Source of the DNA: SIG440 sp045591095
GTDB lineage: Bacteria > Bacillota > Clostridia > Monoglobales > Monoglobaceae
NCBI GenBank assembly: GCA_045591095.1
Contig: JAZNSF010000042.1
Span: 1-17,903 of the forward strand
Direction of reading: 5' to 3'
DNA: 17,903 nucleotides
In this document: in pieces, positions 1-7,044 of the stretch
Layout of the letters: the number at the start of each line of letters is the position of its first letter
How positions within the stretch are numbered: position 1 is the first letter of the stretch
Made by a program: the position numbers and the translations under genes
Notes under the pieces: model-generated
What the model saw: only the letters and a program-made list of their open reading frames with translations
Databases searched by the model: none
What the model was told of the DNA's origin: nothing

Positions 1-169
1 AACCCTTATTCTCATAGCTATATAATACCATACAGTAACCTATTTGTCTATTGATACTTTCTATGGAATCGTTTATAGCGTTTATAATTCTTTCTGTTGC
101 TAATTCTAAAGACCTTTGTTTTTCAACAATAGTTTCATCATGCCTAAAAAAGCAACAACTACTGTTGTA
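1..169 (-). other. Open frame fragment at left edge, possibly coding
   Basis: A minus-strand frame is open from a TAA whose complement is at 170-172 to the left edge of the window. Its most protein-like part, about 40 codons, is rich in Glu, Ile, Asn and Arg and looks like an amphipathic helix (it contains ATERIINAINDSIESINRQ). No good start codon or ribosome binding site is visible, and it overlaps the start of the integrase remnant on the other strand. It may be the inner part of a gene broken at the same junction that beheaded the integrase. I do not recognise a family. Confidence 0.2.
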
Positions 170-691
170 TTAAAAGCTCCGAAAACACAAAGTAGCAATA
201 GAATTGTGTATTTACCAAAAGCCGTTATTTACGAATTAATTAAAACAAGGGAAACCCAAAAAGAGAATATGGCTTTATTAGCAAACGAATATCACGATTA
301 CAATTTAGTTGTTGCAAAGGTAAACGGTATGCCATACGAACTTAGAACTATTGATAAAATGTTTTATAAGCTAATAGAAGAAAAATCACTGCCTCCCGTT
401 GTTTTTCACAGTTTAAGGCACAGCAGTACATCTTTAAAGCTAAAGCTCAGTAAAGGCAATATTAAAGCTGTGCAAGGTGATACCGGTCACGCTGAGGCGC
501 GGATGGTAACTGACACTTATGCACATAGTTTTGATGATGACAGAAAACTTATAGGCAAGGAAATGGATTCCGGTTTCTTTGCCAAAGTTGATGATACATC
601 TGAAAATACTAATATAGATTCTTCTACTCTTGCCCAATTAAAGCTTTTAATTAAGCAACATCCTGAACTATTGAATGAATTGCTTGAATAA
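116..691 (+). pseudogene. Tyrosine recombinase/integrase remnant, C-terminal half
   Basis: The frame encodes the C-terminal catalytic part of a phage/ICE-type tyrosine integrase. Visible landmarks are the strand pair around KTQSSNRIVYLP, the HxLRH box (FHSLRH), the downstream GH (DTGHAEARM), and the tyrosine in DTYAHS that would attack DNA. The N-terminal SAM-like DNA-binding domain and the first catalytic Arg (usually in a GLRxGE-like motif) are missing, and the frame upstream of 116 has stops. Full-length relatives are about 350-400 residues, against 191 here. The listed start is a TTG without a convincing ribosome binding site, so this is probably a truncated, inactive gene rather than a short active one. 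It lies next to a toxin-antitoxin pair and a tRNA, as expected for the residue of an integrated element. Confidence 0.8.
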
Positions 692-696
692 ATGTG

Positions 697-725
697 TTGA
701 CAAAATGAATTTAATCTAATATAAT
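697..725 (+). promoter_or_regulatory. Consensus promoter of the toxin-antitoxin pair
   Basis: TTGACA (697-702) and TATAAT (720-725) are separated by 17 bases, a perfect sigma-70/SigA match. The start point would fall inside the palindrome at 729-746, and the toxin ribosome binding site AAGGAG follows at 749-754. Confidence 0.85.
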
Positions 726-728
726 AAA

Positions 729-746
729 TATAGGATATATCCTATA
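729..746. promoter_or_regulatory. 18-bp perfect palindrome, likely antitoxin operator
   Basis: TATAGGATATATCCTATA is an uninterrupted 18-bp palindrome placed just after the -10 box. Binding there would block initiation. HigA-type antitoxins normally repress their own operon through such a site, so autoregulation by the downstream XRE protein is the natural reading, inferred from position. Confidence 0.7.
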
Positions 747-762
747 CTAAGGAGAATATAAA

Positions 763-1119
763 TTGGAAAACTTTATTATTGACTTTTTTGAACTGGATAA
801 TGGAAATTATCCAGTAAAAGATTATCTTGATTCTTTAGATGCCAAAATGCGTGCAAAAATATTATGGACAATAAATTTGCTTGAAACAAACGGTAATATG
901 CTCGGTATGCCTTATTCAGAGCATTTGGATGGTGGAATATTTGAGCTTCGCACGAAACAAGGCAGCGATATTTCAAGAGTGTTATATTTCTTCTGTATCG
1001 GGAGAAAAATAATACTTACACACGGGTTCACAAAGAAAACAAACAGAGTTCCGAGAAATGAGATTGAAACAGCAAAAAAATACAGAGACCTGTATTTGAG
1101 CAGACAGAAAGGAGAATGA
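763..1119 (+). CDS. HigB/RelE-type toxin (phage Gp49-like family)
   Basis: This 118-residue protein belongs by pattern to the RelE/ParE superfamily, HigB or phage Gp49-like branch, whose members usually cleave mRNA on the ribosome. Landmarks are the N-terminal helices with DYLDSLDAKMRAKI, the strand motif GIFELRT (residues 58-64), SRVLYFF (71-77) and the basic HGFTKKTNRVP stretch (87-97) that carries catalytic or RNA-binding residues in relatives. The start is TTG at 763 with AAGGAG nine bases upstream; no better ATG lies near. Its stop overlaps the antitoxin region, so the two genes are translationally coupled. Toxin-first order is typical of higBA rather than relBE. The catalytic activity is inferred from the family. 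Confidence 0.85.
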   Translation: MENFIIDFFELDNGNYPVKDYLDSLDAKMRAKILWTINLLETNGNMLGMPYSEHLDGGIFELRTKQGSDISRVLYFFCIGRKIILTHGFTKKTNRVPRNEIETAKKYRDLYLSRQKGE

Positions 1120-1121
1120 TT

Positions 1122-1409
1122 ATGTCTGATTTCAGAAATTATTTAAACGAACAGCTTAAAAACGAAGATTTTCGTGCAGAATATGAAAAGCTTGCACCGG
1201 AGTTCTCCATTATTCAGGCTGTAATTGATGCAAGAAAGTCCAGCAATATGACACAAAAGGAATTATCAGAGAAAACAGGCATAGCTCAATCCGATATAAG
1301 CAAACTGGAAAACGGAAACAGCAACCCAACTTTGGGAATGCTGAAGCGTTTGGCAGAGGGTATGGATATGACTATTAAGCTTGAATTTGTACCTAAACGA
1401 GTTAATTGA
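1122..1409 (+). CDS. HigA-type XRE antitoxin
   Basis: A 95-residue protein with an N-terminal helical region (about 1-35) and an XRE/Cro helix-turn-helix (about 36-80) whose recognition part reads TGIAQSDISKLENG. Antitoxins of this family bind and neutralise the HigB partner and repress the shared promoter. An ATG at 1116 overlaps the toxin stop, but the GGAG at 1111-1114 is too close to serve it. The same AAAGGAG sits about seven bases before the ATG at 1122, so I prefer that start. It is the second gene of a two-gene operon and is followed by a strong hairpin terminator at 1542. Confidence 0.85.
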   Translation: MSDFRNYLNEQLKNEDFRAEYEKLAPEFSIIQAVIDARKSSNMTQKELSEKTGIAQSDISKLENGNSNPTLGMLKRLAEGMDMTIKLEFVPKRVN

Positions 1410-1541
1410 TTTTATGTAGTTTTACCCCGTTTAGTTGGCAAATGTATGCAAAACACGCTTTAAAGCTGAAAAACAAGATTTATTTGTAGGCAAAATATAC
1501 ACTAAATTGTATAATTATAAAAGTTTAGAGAACAAAAATTA

Positions 1542-1571
1542 ACCACCGAAAACGAATATGTTTTCGGTGGT
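1542..1571. terminator. Bidirectional hairpin terminator
   Basis: A 12-bp perfect stem (ACCACCGAAAAC with GTTTTCGGTGGT) and a six-base loop are followed by T-rich sequence on the plus strand and by TTAATTTTTG on the minus strand. It can end the toxin-antitoxin transcript from the left and the tRNA transcript from the right. Confidence 0.85.
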
Positions 1572-1577
1572 TTTTGG

Positions 1578-1651
1578 CGTCCCAGATAGGAATCGAACCT
1601 ACGGCGTTTCGCTTAGGAGGCGAACCCTCTATCCTACTGAGGTACTGGGAC
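1578..1651 (-). tRNA. tRNA-Arg (anticodon CCT, reads AGG)
   Basis: Read on the minus strand the sequence folds into a full cloverleaf. The 7-bp acceptor stem pairs GTCCCAG with CTGGGAC, the D stem is CCTC/GAGG, and the anticodon stem TTCGC/GCGAA carries the loop CTCCTAA. The T arm is GTAGG-TTCGATT-CCTAT with a normal TTCGA loop. The anticodon is CCT, giving arginine. Only the discriminator base G follows the acceptor; CCA is not encoded. tRNA genes of this kind are common integration targets, which fits the integrase remnant downstream of its 3' end. Confidence 0.93.
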
Positions 1652-1680
1652 ATGTATAAATATTAACTTTGATTGAATAA

Positions 1681-1741
1681 CAGGCGAACGTCACACCTTC
1701 CGCTTAGGAGGGGCTTGTAATATCCTCTTTACTACAGGGGC
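1681..1741 (-). pseudogene. Broken tRNA-Arg-like sequence
   Basis: On the minus strand the sequence begins like a tRNA: acceptor strand GCCCCTG, a D arm GTA-loop-TAC, then the loop CTCCTAA with the same CCT anticodon as the intact neighbour. The 3' side then fails: GCGGA cannot pair with the 5' anticodon stem, the T stem does not form although GTTCG is present, and no CAGGGGC closes the acceptor. Eleven bases around the anticodon (CGCTTAGGAGG on the plus strand, 1701-1711) are identical to 1610-1620 in the intact tRNA. It looks like a tRNA whose 3' half was replaced or decayed. It lies between the promoter and the intact tRNA, so it is probably still transcribed. Confidence 0.65.
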
Positions 1742-1764
1742 GTGTTTTAAATTTTACAAGGCTT

Positions 1765-1793
1765 AGTATATCACAAAAAGACCTTTTATGCAA
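1765..1793 (-). promoter_or_regulatory. Likely promoter of the tRNA-Arg region
   Basis: On the minus strand TTGCAT (complement of 1788-1793) and TATACT (complement of 1765-1770) are spaced by 17 bases and point at the broken and intact tRNAs. The -35 box lies inside the hemW terminator hairpin. Confidence 0.55.
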
Positions 1794-1802
1794 GGTCTTT
1801 TT
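1775..1802 (-). terminator. hemW terminator
   Basis: An 11-bp stem (AAAAAGACCTT with AAGGTCTTTTT) and a short loop end in five T residues on the minus strand. It overlaps the hemW stop codon. Confidence 0.85.
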
Positions 1803-2922
1803 AAACAAAATCCGAAAGGATTATGTTGCTGACAAAAAAACCTTTGTCGTAAAAACTAAGATAGCCATCTTCCAAAGCCAAAAATCCTAAGTCAATATAT
1901 TTTTTTATAGGCTTACCAAATTTTTCGAGGAGCTTTATTCCAAATCTTTCTTCAAAATCCTTAAGTGATATGCCCTTTTCGCATCTTAGCCCTAAAAACA
2001 CAAACTCGCTCATTTGCTCATTTTTCGATATTTTCTCCCAGCTTTTCACTGCCTTGCCATCACATTCTACCCTTTTTACATAATCCAAAATATCCGTGCA
2101 ATTGCTAAACCTTACCCCGTCCACAAACGAATATGCTCCGGCGCCAAGGCCAAGAAAGTCTGCATACTCCCAGTATTTTTGATTGTGACGCGCAGCAAAG
2201 CTCTTTTTAGCAAAATTCGAAATTTCGTATCTTTGATAGCCTGCTTTTCTTAATTTTTCTACCAAAAGCTCGTACATATCTGCGCACAAATCTTCGTCAG
2301 GCAAATTAAGCTTTATCTTTGAAAATGGTGTGCCGTCTTCAATTTTTAAAGCATAAGCCGAGATATGCTCAGCATCAAAGGCGATTGCTTTGTCCAAAGT
2401 CTTTTCCCAATCCCGAATGGTCATATCAGGAAGTCCATACATAAGGTCAAGTGAGATATTCTCAAATCCTGCCTGCCTTGCATCAAGAAAACACTTTTCA
2501 AACTGGCTGACATTATGTATCCTTCCCATCTTTTTGAGCATATCGTCACAAGTTGACTGAAGCCCGATGCTTAGCCGGTTTACGCCATTTTTTTTGAGAG
2601 TATTAAACCCATCAATATCTATCGTCCCGGGATTACATTCCACCGTGATTTCGGCATCATCCAAAACAACAAATTTTTCTTTGACCGCACGGATAATATC
2701 GCAAAGTTTCTCTGTGCCCGCATATGACGGAGTTCCACCGCCAAAATATATGGTATCAACAGGCCTCTCGCCAAGGTCTTTTGCCCAAGCTGAAATTTCC
2801 TTTTTGAGAACAGAAAAATAAGGCTCTATATCCCTTTCCCTTTTTGCAAACGAGTTGAAGTCGCAATAAAGGCACTTGCTTTTGCAAAAAGGAATGTGAA
2901 TATAAAGCCCTAAACTGTTCAT
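1801..2922 (-). CDS. hemW: Radical SAM heme chaperone HemW
   Basis: The 373-residue protein has the radical SAM signature CKSKCLYC (Cys13, 17, 20) for a [4Fe-4S] cluster, preceded by HIPF as in HemW/HemN. The SAM-binding GGGTPS (61-66), an ECNPG motif near 95-99, RLSIGLQS, and the C-terminal HemW domain (about 300-373) follow. HemW proteins bind heme and deliver it to acceptors. Many are annotated as oxygen-independent coproporphyrinogen oxidase HemN, but true HemN is longer and has extra N-terminal sequence and a second cysteine feature that are absent here. The start ATG is preceded by AGGAG. It lies 54 bases downstream of lepA, the usual Firmicutes order, though the hrcA-grpE-dnaK genes that often follow are replaced here by the tRNA and accessory region. 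Confidence 0.93.
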   Translation of the reverse strand: MNSLGLYIHIPFCKSKCLYCDFNSFAKRERDIEPYFSVLKKEISAWAKDLGERPVDTIYFGGGTPSYAGTEKLCDIIRAVKEKFVVLDDAEITVECNPGTIDIDGFNTLKKNGVNRLSIGLQSTCDDMLKKMGRIHNVSQFEKCFLDARQAGFENISLDLMYGLPDMTIRDWEKTLDKAIAFDAEHISAYALKIEDGTPFSKIKLNLPDEDLCADMYELLVEKLRKAGYQRYEISNFAKKSFAARHNQKYWEYADFLGLGAGAYSFVDGVRFSNCTDILDYVKRVECDGKAVKSWEKISKNEQMSEFVFLGLRCEKGISLKDFEERFGIKLLEKFGKPIKKYIDLGFLALEDGYLSFYDKGFFVSNIILSDFV

Positions 2923-2976
2923 GTTTTTCTCCTGTTTTGTTTTGGTTAGTTGAAGCTAACAAAATACATTTTCGAG

Positions 2977-4782
2977 TTAATCTAATTTAAGCACAGACAT
3001 AAACGCTTCCTGCGGAACTTCAACCGAGCCCACCTGACGCATACGTTTTTTACCCTCTTTTTGCTTTTCGAGTAGCTTTTTCTTGCGGGTAATATCACCG
3101 CCATAGCACTTTGCAAGCACGTCTTTTCGCATTGCTCTTACGGTTTCGCGTGCGATAATTTTGCTGCCTATCGCAGCCTGAATCGGCACTTCGAAAAGCT
3201 GTCTTGGTATTGATTCTTTTAACTTTTCAGCAATGCGTCTGCCACGGCTGTATGCACTTTCTTTGTGAACGATAAACGAAAGAGCGTCCACCATATCGCC
3301 ATTTAAAAGTATATCAAGCTTCACAAGGTCGGACTTTTGATAGTTTTTAAGTTCGTAGTCAAAGGATGCATAGCCCCTTGTCCTTGACTTAAGCGCGTCA
3401 AAAAAGTCATAAATAATTTCGTTAAGCGGAAGCTCGTAATTTAAAGTAACACGGGTATCGTCAAGGTATGTCATATCGATATATGTTCCGCGTCTTTCCT
3501 GACAAAGTTCCATTATGCTGCCGACAAATTCCTTTGGGGTCATAATGGATGCCGAAACAACAGGCTCGGTCATATAGTCAATTTCCTGTGGGGATGGGAG
3601 GTTTGTGGGGTTTGAAATCCTTTCTTCGGTTCCGTCGGTTTTGACTACAACATATTCAACCGAAGGCGCTGTTGTAACAAGGTCAAGATTGTATTCCCTC
3701 TCCAGTCGTTCCTGAATGATTTCCATATGCAAAAGGCCCAAGAATCCACATCTGAAACCAAATCCCAAAGCAACCGAGTTCTCGGCCTCAAACTGAAGTG
3801 CAGCATCGTTAAGCTGAAGCTTTTCAAGGGCTTCACGAAGGTCGTTGTATCTTGCGCCATCTGCCGGATAAACACCCGAATATACCATGGGCTTTACTTC
3901 TTTATATCCTGGGAGTGGTTCGGTAGCACCACCTGTAGCCAAGGTAACTGTGTCGCCAACCCGAACATCCCGCACGTTTTTGATGCTGGCTGCAATAAAG
4001 CCAACCTCGCCTGCTTTTATCTCGTTTGCAGGCAGCATCCCAACAGGGTTGAGATACCCGACTTCGACCACGTCAAAGCATCCGCCTGTTGCCATCATTT
4101 TGATGGTCTGGCCGGGTTTTAGCTTGCCGTCAACAACACGCACATAGGCAATTACGCCCTTGTAGCTGTCATAATAAGAGTCAAAAATCAAAGCCTTTAA
4201 GGGCGCGTTTTCATCGCCCTTGGGTGGTGGAACAGTTTCCACTATTTTTTCTAAAACCGCTTCTATGTTTATTCCGTTTTTAGCCGAAATCTGCGGAGCA
4301 GTTTCTGCTTCAATTCCGATTACGTCTTCGATTTCTTTTTTAACCATCTCAGGTTGGGCACTGGGGAGGTCAATTTTATTGATTACAGGGACAAGCTCAA
4401 GGTCGTGCTCGAGTGCAAGGTAGGTATTTGCCAAGGTCTGAGCCTCTATGCCTTGCGCCGCATCCACTATAAGTACTGCTCCCTCGCAGGCAGCAAGAGA
4501 ACGGGACACCTCATAGTTAAAGTCAACGTGTCCCGGAGTGTCGATAAGGTTAAGCACATACTTCTCGCCATTTCTTGCAGAATACAAAAGACGTACTGCG
4601 CGCGCCTTGATGGTAATGCCCCTCTCGCGTTCAAGCTCCATATTGTCAAGTATCTGCGCCTGCATTTCGCGGCTTGTCAGCGCACCTGTAAGCTCCAAAA
4701 GGCGATCTGCCAGGGTTGACTTTCCGTGGTCTATGTGTGCAATAATCGAAAAATTGCGTATATTTTTTTGGTATTCGTTCAC
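2977..4782 (-). CDS. lepA: Elongation factor 4 (LepA)
   Basis: A 601-residue translational GTPase of the expected family length. The G domain shows AHIDHGKST (residues 15-23, P-loop), the switch-I region ending in RGITIKA, DTPGH (81-85) and NKID (135-138). EF-G-like domains II, III and V and the LepA-specific C-terminal domain follow, with the basic tail region around TRKKKLLEKQKEGKKRMRQ. LepA binds ribosomes and acts on stalled or mis-translocated complexes, or on ribosome assembly. The start is GTG at 4780-4782 with a GGAAGGA ribosome binding site upstream; an in-frame ATG nearby is lacking. It sits between galE and hemW on the same strand with short gaps, and co-transcription is likely. 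Confidence 0.97.
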   Translation of the reverse strand: MNEYQKNIRNFSIIAHIDHGKSTLADRLLELTGALTSREMQAQILDNMELERERGITIKARAVRLLYSARNGEKYVLNLIDTPGHVDFNYEVSRSLAACEGAVLIVDAAQGIEAQTLANTYLALEHDLELVPVINKIDLPSAQPEMVKKEIEDVIGIEAETAPQISAKNGINIEAVLEKIVETVPPPKGDENAPLKALIFDSYYDSYKGVIAYVRVVDGKLKPGQTIKMMATGGCFDVVEVGYLNPVGMLPANEIKAGEVGFIAASIKNVRDVRVGDTVTLATGGATEPLPGYKEVKPMVYSGVYPADGARYNDLREALEKLQLNDAALQFEAENSVALGFGFRCGFLGLLHMEIIQERLEREYNLDLVTTAPSVEYVVVKTDGTEERISNPTNLPSPQEIDYMTEPVVSASIMTPKEFVGSIMELCQERRGTYIDMTYLDDTRVTLNYELPLNEIIYDFFDALKSRTRGYASFDYELKNYQKSDLVKLDILLNGDMVDALSFIVHKESAYSRGRRIAEKLKESIPRQLFEVPIQAAIGSKIIARETVRAMRKDVLAKCYGGDITRKKKLLEKQKEGKKRMRQVGSVEVPQEAFMSVLKLD

Positions 4783-4821
4783 TTAAGTTTATTTCCTTCC
4801 AAAAAGTTTAAAATGTAATTA

Positions 4822-5835
4822 TCAGTTCTTGTATCCGTTGGGATTTTGCTGTTGCCAGTTCCATGAGTCTTTGCACATATCTTCAAGGGTCTTCTTCGCC
4901 TCAAAGCCCAATTCCGCTTTAGCTTTTTTAGGCTCGGCAAAGCAAGCATCAATGTCGCCGGGGCGTCTTGCCTCTATTTTGTAGGGAAGTTCACTTCCGC
5001 ATGCCTTTTCAAATGCCGCAATCATATCAAGAACACTGTAGCCTGTGCCGGTACCGAGATTGTATACGAGCGCTCCGGTCGTTTTGGTAATCTTTTCGAG
5101 TGCCTTTAAGTGGCCGTCTGCGAGGTCAACAACGTGTATATAGTCGCGTACGCCCGTGCCGTCGTGGGTGTCGTAATCGTTTCCAAAAACATGGACATAC
5201 TCGCGTTTCCCTACAGCAACCTGGGCAATATACGGCATCAGATTGTTGGGTATGCCTTGTGGGTCTTCGCCAATAAGTCCGCTCTCGTGAGCGCCAACAG
5301 GGTTAAAGTACCTGAGTATTGCAATGCTCCACTCACCGTCGGCAATAACCAAGTCCCTTAGAATTTCTTCAATCATAAGCTTTGTCCGGCCATAAGGATT
5401 GGTGCACGAAAGCTCAAAGTCTTCGCTGATTGGAACAGTCTTTGGTTTTCCGTAAACTGTTGCAGACGAACTAAACACCAACTTTTTCACACCAAACTCA
5501 CTCATAAGCTCGCAAAGGTTTATGGTGCTGACAAGATTGTTGTGATAGTAAGCAAGGGGCATCGCAACCGATTCGCCAACAGCTTTAAGCCCTGCAAAGT
5601 GAATTGCCGCATCAAACTTATTCTCCAAAAAAACCTTTCTTAAAGCCTCTTTGTCAACCATATCTATTTTATAAAAATTCACTGTCTTTCCTGTTATTCT
5701 TTCTACCCGCTTTAAAGCTTCCTCCGAACTGTTGGAAAGATTGTCAACCACCGTAACCTCATAACCTGCGTCAAGCAGCTGCACGGTTGTATGACTGCCT
5801 ATGTATCCCGCACCACCTGTAACCAATATGTGCAT
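4822..5835 (-). CDS. galE: UDP-glucose 4-epimerase
   Basis: A 337-residue extended short-chain dehydrogenase. The NAD-binding GGAGYIG lies at residues 7-13, DNLSNSS at 31-37, SSSATVYG at 122-129, and the catalytic YxxxK is Tyr148/Lys152 in PYGRTK. RYFNPVGAH and the C-terminal RRPGDI are typical of GalE. The enzyme interconverts UDP-glucose and UDP-galactose for galactose use and envelope glycans. ATG is preceded by GGAGGAAG. No other Leloir or glycan gene is adjacent, so it serves as a stand-alone epimerase here. The 69-base gap to rpoD contains AT-rich sequence but no promoter I trust. Confidence 0.96.
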   Translation of the reverse strand: MHILVTGGAGYIGSHTTVQLLDAGYEVTVVDNLSNSSEEALKRVERITGKTVNFYKIDMVDKEALRKVFLENKFDAAIHFAGLKAVGESVAMPLAYYHNNLVSTINLCELMSEFGVKKLVFSSSATVYGKPKTVPISEDFELSCTNPYGRTKLMIEEILRDLVIADGEWSIAILRYFNPVGAHESGLIGEDPQGIPNNLMPYIAQVAVGKREYVHVFGNDYDTHDGTGVRDYIHVVDLADGHLKALEKITKTTGALVYNLGTGTGYSVLDMIAAFEKACGSELPYKIEARRPGDIDACFAEPKKAKAELGFEAKKTLEDMCKDSWNWQQQNPNGYKN

Positions 5836-5904
5836 AACTCTTCCTCCGTTTCAAGTCATTTTGGCATATATAATTTATATATAACCTTAAAAACCAAATA
5901 ATTC

Positions 5905-7044
5905 CTATTCAAGATAATCCTTCAGCTTTTTGCTGCGGCTTGGGTGTCTTAGCTTGCGAAGCGCCTTTGCCTCAATCTGACGAATTCTTTCACGGGTAAC
6001 GTTAAATTCCTTACCTACTTCTTCCAAGGTTCTTGCTCTGCCGTTGTCAAGGCCAAAGCGAAGTCTTAAGACTTTTTCTTCCCTTGGGGTAAGCGTGCTT
6101 AAAACATCAACAAGCTGCTCTTTAAGCAGTCTGAATGTTGCTGCGTCCTGAGGCGCTAATGTTTCGTTGTCCTGGATGAAGTCACCCAGGTGACTGTCCT
6201 CTTCCTCGCCTATAGGAGTTTCCAGCGAAACAGGCTCCTGCGCAATCTTCATAATTTCGCCCACTTTGTCAATCGGCATATTAAGCTCCTTTGCAACTTC
6301 TTCGGGAAGCGGGTCGCGGCCAAGCTCCTGCACCAGCTGACGAGTAACGCGAATAAGCTTATTTATAGTTTCAACCATATGAACGGGGATTCGGATTGTT
6401 CTTGCCTGGTCGGCAATAGCACGTGTTATAGCCTGTCTTATCCACCATGTAGCATAGGTACTGAACTTATATCCCTTTGTGTAATCAAACTTTTCGACAG
6501 CCTTAATAAGGCCAAGGTTTCCTTCCTGGATAAGATCCAAAAAGAGCATCCCTCTGCCTACATAACGCTTTGCTATACTTACGACAAGTCTTAGGTTTGC
6601 CTCAGCAAGTCTTTGCTTTGCATCTTTGTCGCCGTCTGCCATTTTCTGGGCAAGCTCGGCTTCTTCGTTGCTTGAAAGAAGCGGCACTTTTCCTATCTCC
6701 TTAAGATACATACGCACAGGGTCATCAATACTGACGCTGTCAGGTACGCTAAGGTCGGTAAGCTCGTCCTCGGTGATTTCAAAGTTGTCGTCATCCTCAA
6801 GTTCGGGAAGCTCATCACCAAAATTACCCATAATCTCGATGCCCTGCTTTTCTAAAAAGTCATAGATTAACTCTATCTGCTCGGCATCCATATCCACGGC
6901 TTCAAGCTTTGAAGTAATGTCGCTGTAAGACAGTTCGCCATTTTTCTTGCCCATTTCCACAAGCTCCTGAATTGCCTGTTTTTGAGCATCCTTGGATATA
7001 GTCTTTGCATTTTCGTTTGTTTCGGCTTTTTCTTTGTTATTCAT
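5905..7044 (-). CDS. rpoD: Principal RNA polymerase sigma factor (RpoD/SigA)
   Basis: A 379-residue housekeeping sigma factor. Region 1.1 is at about 22-80, followed by an acidic linker (78-108) and region 1.2 (DPVRMYLKEIGKVPLL, 108-123). Region 2 (149-219) contains GLIKAVEKFDYTKGYKFSTY and the -10 recognition helix around TWWIRQAI. Region 3 spans about 224-300, and region 4 (312-372) includes the -35 recognition helix with VTRERIRQIEAKALRKLRHP. It directs core polymerase to TTGACA/TATAAT promoters, matching those seen throughout this window. The ATG overlaps the dnaG stop by four bases (ATGA), so translation is coupled. The order dnaG-rpoD is the classical macromolecular synthesis operon, here without rpsU. 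Confidence 0.97.
   Translation of the reverse strand: MNNKEKAETNENAKTISKDAQKQAIQELVEMGKKNGELSYSDITSKLEAVDMDAEQIELIYDFLEKQGIEIMGNFGDELPELEDDDNFEITEDELTDLSVPDSVSIDDPVRMYLKEIGKVPLLSSNEEAELAQKMADGDKDAKQRLAEANLRLVVSIAKRYVGRGMLFLDLIQEGNLGLIKAVEKFDYTKGYKFSTYATWWIRQAITRAIADQARTIRIPVHMVETINKLIRVTRQLVQELGRDPLPEEVAKELNMPIDKVGEIMKIAQEPVSLETPIGEEEDSHLGDFIQDNETLAPQDAATFRLLKEQLVDVLSTLTPREEKVLRLRFGLDNGRARTLEEVGKEFNVTRERIRQIEAKALRKLRHPSRSKKLKDYLE

Noticed and set aside
1801..2922. Naming the radical SAM gene hemN
   Set aside because: Length, the HIPFCKSKCLYC start and the C-terminal domain fit HemW; coproporphyrinogen dehydrogenase HemN is longer.
5836..5904. Separate promoter for galE
   Set aside because: The gap is AT-rich with TATATA-like runs, but no -35 box at a fitting distance is convincing.
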